A stretch of 10,429 nucleotides of DNA, from assembly GCA_014361085.1 (NCBI GenBank), contig JACIWG010000049.1:1-10429 (forward strand), given 5' to 3'. The notes below the pieces were generated by a model. The model worked only from the letters and a program-made list of their open reading frames with translations, was not told where the DNA came from and made no database searches. This stretch comes from Nitrososphaeria archaeon (GTDB taxonomy: Archaea; Thermoproteota; Nitrososphaeria; JACIWG01). Shown here piece after piece: positions 6,297-10,429 of the stretch (positions are counted from its first letter, which is position 1; each line of letters starts with the position of its first letter). A program made the translations under genes and the position numbers.

Positions 6297-6347
6297 CCAG
6301 CCGAATCACCGCAGAGCTCCGAACCCCGCTAAAAATATAGACCTTAG

Positions 6348-6654
6348 TCACCGATACTTTTTCCTTCCAACGAATTTATCAACACCTTGTTTTTTGATAG
6401 TTCTTAGATTTTTTATGTGTGCTTCCTTATGTGTAGGCCTCAAGAAATCTAACTTTTCACAGCTTACAAAACGGTAGCTAGCTCCATTTCGACGGGTTCT
6501 TTTACAGCGCATTTTAACTATTTCTGGCTCAGTTTTGCTTCTCTTATTTTCTTCCTTAAATCTCTAGCAGATCGGCAATCTCACCCTTATAGAAGAAGCA
6601 ATCTCCACAATAAAGGCCGCAATATGCAACTAAATTTTTATTTTCCTTGCTCAT
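6348..6654 (-). pseudogene. Decayed DUF3795 cysteine-rich protein
   Basis: An ATG at 6654 opens MSKENKNLVAYCGLYCGDC followed by FFYKGEIADL, the characteristic DUF3795 N terminus with paired cysteines. A one-base loss near 6565-6572 shifts the frame. The next block reads ARDLRKKIREAKLSQ in a second frame. The C-terminal part, CEKLDFLRPTHKEAHIKNL followed by RTIKKQGVDKFVGRKKY to the TGA at 6348, lies in a third frame. The central cysteine segment expected between RCKR and CEKLDFL is largely deleted. The family is uncharacterised and may bind metal through its cysteines. It lies 20 bp downstream of the radical SAM gene in the same direction and may once have shared its transcript. Confidence 0.8.
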
Positions 6655-6674
6655 TTTGCTACGCTAACCCGCTA

Positions 6675-7565
6675 TTAGATAATTCTATTTTTAATTCCAT
6701 ATTTTTCACACAACCTCTTCGATTTTTCTTCCAGCACTTTTTGATATTCTTTTGATGGTTGAAAAGAATTCCTGAACAAGCTTTTATATTTTGGCACAAA
6801 TTCTGGATAATGTTCCTCCAAAAATTTGTAATAAAGGGTTTTACAATCTGCCGGTTTATTGCCAAATAATGTTAGAGCTCCTACCAAAACAAAATCAACT
6901 CCATAATCTTTTGCGGTTTTTATCATCTTATCAAGCTCCTCTTCAGAATCAGAAATATAAGGCAAAACAGGGATATAAGAAATTCCTGTTAAAAATCCCT
7001 CCTCCTCCTTACACCTCTGCATTGTTTCCAATCTTTCTTTTGGCAACGGTGCTCCGGGCTCAAGAATCTTGGCAACTCTTTCATCTAAGGTTGAGATCGA
7101 GAAATTAATAATCAATCCTCGCTTTAACTTATCTCTTAAGTCCTCTGGCAAAATTGCATTTTTATCTATCTCTTTAAGCAAATCTAAATCTCTTAAAACT
7201 AGCTTTGATTTTGTTAAAACATGGACAGGAAATTTATATCTCAAAATTATCTCGAGCAATTTTCTTGTCAATTTTAGTTTTTCTTCAATTGGCATGTATG
7301 GTTCTGTTGATGATGAAAGAGCAATGATTCCATATTCTCCTTTCTTTGCCCTTCTTGAAAGTTGTTTTTCCAGAAGTTCCGGTGAATTCATCTTTACCGA
7401 TAAAGTTCTTGTCATATTTTCTCCATATTTACTTCCTCTTATATAGCAGTAAACGCAGTTAAAAGAACAACCAGAATAAGGGTTTACTGAATAATCATCC
7501 AGAAACCAATCGTCTCTCTTTTTGTGTTTGTTCAAAATTGATTTCACTTGGATTTCATTTACCAT
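6675..7565 (-). CDS. SPL-family (spore photoproduct lyase-like) radical SAM protein
   Basis: This intact 296-residue protein has a radical SAM cluster motif C-X3-C-X2-C at C33, C37 and C40 (NPYSGCSFNCVYCYIRG). The following segments, SSSTEPYMPIEEKLKLTR, FPVHVLTKS, INFSISTLDERVAKILEPGAP, and GISYIPVLPYISD, are typical of the SPL-type family widespread in archaea and bacteria. The length is normal. These enzymes cleave S-adenosylmethionine with a 4Fe-4S cluster. Most non-sporeformer members have no proven substrate, and DNA photoproduct repair should not be assumed. I choose the ATG at 7565, preceded by GGTGG and one base after the upstream stop, over a TTG four codons earlier. An AlkD-like repair fragment directly upstream makes a DNA-repair association possible. 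It is the only intact gene in the decayed middle region. Confidence 0.92.
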   Translation of the reverse strand: MVNEIQVKSILNKHKKRDDWFLDDYSVNPYSGCSFNCVYCYIRGSKYGENMTRTLSVKMNSPELLEKQLSRRAKKGEYGIIALSSSTEPYMPIEEKLKLTRKLLEIILRYKFPVHVLTKSKLVLRDLDLLKEIDKNAILPEDLRDKLKRGLIINFSISTLDERVAKILEPGAPLPKERLETMQRCKEEEGFLTGISYIPVLPYISDSEEELDKMIKTAKDYGVDFVLVGALTLFGNKPADCKTLYYKFLEEHYPEFVPKYKSLFRNSFQPSKEYQKVLEEKSKRLCEKYGIKNRII

Positions 7566-7566
7566 A

Positions 7567-7752
7567 TTAACCACCAATTAAGGTTTTCAATTTTTCTTGC
7601 TTTTTATCAGATAACTTCTTCATTCCTTCTTTTATAATCCATTTCGTGTTTTTATCCTCAACTTCGGACCATTTTTGTAAAAACTCAAAAACTGAATCTG
7701 GGTCTTTCTTTGTAACTTCTCTCAAAGCCCAGCCAATTGCTTTACAATCCAA
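7567..7752 (-). pseudogene. C-terminal fragment of an AlkD-like DNA alkylation repair protein
   Basis: About 61 residues remain, with KAIGWALREVTKKDPDSV, FEFLQKW, and TKWIIKEGMKKL. This is the end of a HEAT-like-repeat DNA alkylation repair (AlkD/DUF1061-type) protein, which in full is normally over 200 residues. The frame has no ATG and runs into a stop just above about 7780, so the first three quarters of the gene are missing. The natural stop is kept, one base before the radical SAM ATG. The remnant might still be translated from TTG but should not fold as an enzyme. The break coincides with the 5' end of the plus-strand fragment at 7751. Confidence 0.7.
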
Positions 7753-7963
7753 TAGTCCAAAAGCTCCTTCGTTGATTCAGTTGTCTGATCCTGAACTTTT
7801 TAGAGGGCATAGTCCAGAACAAGCCGCTAAAAAACTTGCAGACGAGGCAATACCTTTCCCGATAAAATCAATTCACTTTGTAGCAGAACATTTAGGAGGA
7901 AGCATAATTGGAGCAGGCATAATTATAGGAATCATTTTATTTTTCTATGGTGGAAAAAGATAA
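7751..7963 (+). pseudogene. 5'-truncated fragment of a protein with a C-terminal membrane anchor
   Basis: About 70 plausible residues read SDPELFRGHSPEQAAKKL, ADEAIPFPIKSIHFVAEH, then a hydrophobic helix GGSIIGAGIIIGIILFFYGG ending KR and TAA at 7963. One C-terminal transmembrane segment followed by a short basic tail fits a tail-anchored or membrane-terminal domain. The frame stays open further upstream, but there it runs antisense through the AlkD-like remnant, so the true 5' part appears lost at the junction near 7751-7780. A TTG within 7765-7770 could act as a start, but no convincing ribosome-binding site precedes it. I do not recognise the family. Confidence 0.45.
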
Positions 7964-7965
7964 TC

Positions 7966-8215
7966 TTAACAAAAGCCCTGAGTTACTAAAATCTTTCCGT
8001 CCGAAGATATAGCAACACCAATTTCCTCATTTTTCTAATATGATGTAAGTATATTTTCTCTGTGATCCAGAGTATTTACCAATTCATTAACAGCATTTTC
8101 TGCAATTTCATTAGACAAATACCATTCTCTACTGGTTTCTACACCGTCTGTATACTAAATTGTTCCGTAAAAGTCCAATCCTAATAAATATTTTCCGCCC
8201 CGCCATATATATAAT
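7966..8215 (-). pseudogene. Decayed CAP-domain (SCP/PR-1-like) protein
   Basis: The minus strand retains the CAP-domain signature. NEIAENAVNELVNTLDHREN (its HRENIL encoded at 8047-8064) is followed by ILTSY, then an in-frame TAG at 8035-8037, then EEIGVAISSDGKILVTQGFC and the natural stop at 7966. Upstream, in another frame, GGAENIY (8184-8204) matches the conserved GENI motif of the same fold. One nonsense codon and at least one frameshift make it non-functional, and the N-terminal part and signal peptide are not recognisable. CAP proteins are usually secreted. Its stop lies 2 bp from the stop of the convergent plus-strand fragment. Confidence 0.72.
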
Positions 8216-8334
8216 TCCCCACGGATATGTTACAACTGAATCCAAATGCTTCTTAAACTCCCTTAATAAAATAAGAGTGCAAAGTGGTCGAAGAAAATGA
8301 AGTTTTCTGAAGAAGTCTGCTGAAATCTAGAAAA

Positions 8335-8345
8335 TTTTATAAATA
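8335..8345 (+). promoter_or_regulatory. Archaeal TATA box placed for leaderless transcription
   Basis: TTTTATAAATA is a near-ideal archaeal TATA box. Its centre lies about 26 bases before the ATG at 8366, which is the usual TATA-to-start-site distance. Transcription would therefore begin at or within a few bases of the start codon, consistent with the absence of any purine-rich ribosome-binding site. Confidence 0.6.
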
Positions 8346-8365
8346 TTCACTAACTATCTTATGTT

Positions 8366-10126
8366 ATGAGAATACTTGCATTTTCGGATTGGAGGGTACA
8401 AAGTATAGATGAAATCATTAATTTTGTAAAGAGTCTAGATAAGAAGCCTGATGTTATACTGTATGGTGGAGATGATGTTAATAGATTTGGGTCTCTCCCA
8501 AAAGATGTGATTATCGAAACCGCTATTAAAAATCTTAAATTCAATTCTAAAGGATATTGCTTTCTTACAATAGAAGTAAGTGATGATAATAAATTCTTGC
8601 TTTTAGGCTTCAAAAAAGGAAAATTGAAAGCAGGTAATAATTTAAGAGAGATTCTTAATGAAGTTGAAATTATTGATTTGATAGTAGAAGCATTAGGAGT
8701 AAACGATGGTTGTGAAATAAAAGAAATTATTAATTCGTGTGAAATTTTACAAAAAGACAACAATGTTCTGATTTTATTTTCGCGAAGAGCTAAAGATAAT
8801 ACAAACAAGTTTGAGGAATTGGCAAAATACTCAAAATATGGTCTTTTTGGCATAATAGGAAACGATTGCTCTAAACTCGATAAATATATTCTAAAAGGAA
8901 AGAAAGTTTTTGATTTACACGAAAAACCTCAGATTATAGATGATTTCATTTTTATAGGACAAGAAGGTGCGTCAAGAGACGTTGAACCTGCTTTAGGTTA
9001 TGTTCTTTATAGTGAAAAAGAAATTGAGAATCATCTAATTCAACAAATTAAAGGCAATAAAAATAAGAAAATTGTTTTACTCTCTCATAGTCCACCACGT
9101 GGTATTCTTGATACCGCAATAAGATTTAGCGAAGGAGGTTCCATAGGTTCTTCTGCAATTAGAAAATTTATAGAAAATAATGAAGTAATCCTAAATATTT
9201 GTGGGCACGCACACTATATGGGTGGAAAATTTAAAAAACATGGAAAATGTACGGTTGTAAACATAGCTTCTCATGATGATATTGGAGCAACAGGAAAAAT
9301 TGCAATTATAGATATTGAAAAAGAAAAAGTAAATATAGAATTAATTGAATTGCCACCATCCAACTTAAAAGAGATATATGGAATAGGACCTGTCTATTCT
9401 GATGTTTTAGAAAAGGCGGGAATAAAAAGTATAAAAGAATTTGCTTCATTAGATCCTGAGAAAATAGTTAATAGAACAAACTTATCACCAAAATTTGTAT
9501 ATAAATGGCATTTACGTGCTAGATCATTGATAAATAAAGAAATAATACTGTTAAAAAAAATTAATATAGAAAATCCTGTTTTTGTAGATATAGAAACTGA
9601 TCTTGCACAAAGTTTTGTATGGATGATATGCGTTTTTGACCCAAACAAAGACATTTTTAAACAATTTACAGCATATAAAAAAAGAGAAGAGAAGAAAATT
9701 CTCAAAGAATTTCTTGATTTTGTTTCAGCCCAAAAATATAGAAGATTATATTGTTATAGTGGTACAGATTTTGAAAAAAGAGTATTGCTAAATCGAATTA
9801 TGCATTATAAATTAGATAAAAACAAATTCCCTATTTTCGAAGATTTATTATATACCATTAGGAATATTCTGATAGTTCCTCTAACAACTTATAAGTTAAA
9901 GGAATTGGGCTCATTTTTAGGGTTTATTTGGAGACATCCAGATATAGATGGTTTTGATGCTCCATTTCTTTATACTCAATTTATCCAATCAAAAGACAGA
10001 AAAATAATAAGAAAATTACAAGAATATAATCAAGATGACGTATTGGTTTTATGGCATATATTACAAAAGATTAAGAAAATGAAGGTAGGGAAATCTTATT
10101 CTATTTCAGAATTGCAAAGATTATAA
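8366..10126 (+). CDS. Metallophosphoesterase-HhH-RNase H-like exonuclease fusion protein
   Basis: This 586-residue protein has three recognisable parts. Residues 1-325 form a calcineurin-like phosphoesterase: FSDWR (6-10), GGDD (34-37), GND (165-167), SHSPPRG (240-246) and GHAH (280-283). The usual first-motif His (D-x-H) is Arg here, and an insertion of roughly 90 residues separates the second and third motifs. Residues 333-353 (IYGIGPVYSDVLEKAGI) are a helix-hairpin-helix, probably for DNA binding. Residues 405-570 match an RNase H-like/DnaQ-like nuclease (YprB-type, PF13482 by memory) with VDIETD (407-412), YSGTDFEK (464-471) and YNQDDV (554-559) supplying acidic metal ligands. The combination suggests a nucleic-acid-processing enzyme with two metal centres. 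It is intact, very AT-rich and stands alone among decayed genes. The substrate is unknown. Confidence 0.85.
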   Translation: MRILAFSDWRVQSIDEIINFVKSLDKKPDVILYGGDDVNRFGSLPKDVIIETAIKNLKFNSKGYCFLTIEVSDDNKFLLLGFKKGKLKAGNNLREILNEVEIIDLIVEALGVNDGCEIKEIINSCEILQKDNNVLILFSRRAKDNTNKFEELAKYSKYGLFGIIGNDCSKLDKYILKGKKVFDLHEKPQIIDDFIFIGQEGASRDVEPALGYVLYSEKEIENHLIQQIKGNKNKKIVLLSHSPPRGILDTAIRFSEGGSIGSSAIRKFIENNEVILNICGHAHYMGGKFKKHGKCTVVNIASHDDIGATGKIAIIDIEKEKVNIELIELPPSNLKEIYGIGPVYSDVLEKAGIKSIKEFASLDPEKIVNRTNLSPKFVYKWHLRARSLINKEIILLKKINIENPVFVDIETDLAQSFVWMICVFDPNKDIFKQFTAYKKREEKKILKEFLDFVSAQKYRRLYCYSGTDFEKRVLLNRIMHYKLDKNKFPIFEDLLYTIRNILIVPLTTYKLKELGSFLGFIWRHPDIDGFDAPFLYTQFIQSKDRKIIRKLQEYNQDDVLVLWHILQKIKKMKVGKSYSISELQRL

Positions 10127-10127
10127 T

Positions 10128-10415
10128 TACCTAAAGCGGACGCGGCGTCAAATACAAAAGATTCTAGATTATATCTCTGCAAATATTCTTCAAGTTTTTT
10201 ATCTTCTCTTCAAAGCCAACTATTGTTGGAATATCTCTTTCAATAACCTCTAATAAACCAGAATGCCCTTTCTTTTCCAATTTCTCCTGAGACTGTACCT
10301 GTGCTTATTCTTTCTTTTCTTAATTGAAGCTCATCTTTAAATAAATCTTTCAAAAAAAATAATTTGAGCTGGAACCATTTTATTTTTTTATTAATTATAT
10401 CTAAAGATCGAAAGT
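10128..10415 (-). pseudogene. Decayed unidentified reading frame
   Basis: Three frames on the minus strand join into one plausible protein. The first reads KWFQLKLFFLKDLFKDELQL, RKERISTGTVSGEIGKER and AFWFIRG, then TGA. The second reads LLEVIERDIPTIVGFEEKIK. The third reads KLEEYLQRYNLESFVFDAAS followed by ALG. The switch points fall near 10225-10235 and 10185-10195. The lysine/glutamate-rich helical character continues smoothly across the shifts, which is why I read it as one broken gene. I do not recognise the family. A further in-frame stop lies just above 10415, so the 5' end is also damaged or outside the window. Confidence 0.5.
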
Positions 10416-10429
10416 CTCAAACCACAAAT

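Noticed and set aside
6290..6340. GC-rich patch with a GTTCGGAGC-like word on the minus strand, suggestive of a tRNA T-arm or integrase target
   Set aside because: No acceptor, D or anticodon arms can be drawn around it and the T-stem does not pair properly. It is kept only as unexplained sequence between two pseudogenes.
7069..7446. Plus-strand frame opposite the radical SAM gene
   Set aside because: It is a shadow of the SPL gene, whose cysteine motif and family words are clear on the other strand.
8359..8853. Minus-strand frame opposite the start of the phosphoesterase fusion gene
   Set aside because: It has antisense, low-complexity composition, and the plus-strand gene has motifs, a promoter and full length.
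1..10429. CRISPR array, rRNA or tRNA genes, IS transposase
   Set aside because: I saw no regularly spaced direct repeats, no tRNA cloverleaf and no DDE or HUH transposase motifs. The only repeats found are the two flanking sites and local hairpins.

Overview
The window looks archaeal, probably a euryarchaeote of the methanogen/ANME kind, though the sequence alone does not fix the lineage. The evidence is AT-rich TATA-like boxes in place of bacterial -35/-10 pairs, a probably leaderless gene, a T:G mismatch glycosylase closely resembling Mig of Methanothermobacter, an SPL-family radical SAM protein and a DUF3795 remnant.

Region 1 (1-5702, minus strand) is a compact five-gene operon, visibly more GC-rich than its surroundings. 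In transcription order it encodes a GHKL (MutL/MORC-like) ATPase, an unrecognised 262-residue protein, a DUF6339-like protein, a cytosine-C5 DNA methyltransferase and a Mig-type T:G glycosylase. The genes are 2-6 bp apart or overlap by ATGA. This matches the gene neighbourhoods of GHKL-ATPase restriction-modification-like defence systems. However, no helicase (such as Z1) and no recognisable nuclease is present, and the glycosylase sits where a Vsr endonuclease often does. The methylase would mark DNA, the glycosylase would repair T:G mispairs left by 5-methylcytosine deamination, and the other three genes presumably form the effector.

The operon is bounded by a shared sequence element. Downstream, a 93-bp imperfect palindrome (126-218) has GCGTATAAC/GTTATACGC outer arms, second inner arms and two internal hairpins. 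Upstream, a single GTTATACGC site with the same adjoining TGCCGTGCC word lies next to a hairpin (5652-5702). Beyond the palindrome another minus-strand gene begins with its own promoter. The arrangement resembles an integron gene-cassette array: a multi-gene cassette followed by an attC-like site and the next cassette. A transposon-like element with inverted ends is an alternative.

Region 2 (5806-8215) is a graveyard. It holds a frameshifted tyrosine recombinase, a decayed DUF3795 gene, an intact SPL-type radical SAM gene, a 3' fragment of an AlkD-like DNA alkylation repair gene, a plus-strand 5'-truncated membrane-protein fragment and a decayed CAP-domain gene.

Region 3 (8335-10429) is very AT-rich. 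It carries an intact plus-strand gene for an unusual fusion (calcineurin-like phosphoesterase, helix-hairpin-helix, RNase H-like exonuclease) behind a TATA box placed for leaderless transcription, followed by another decayed minus-strand reading frame.
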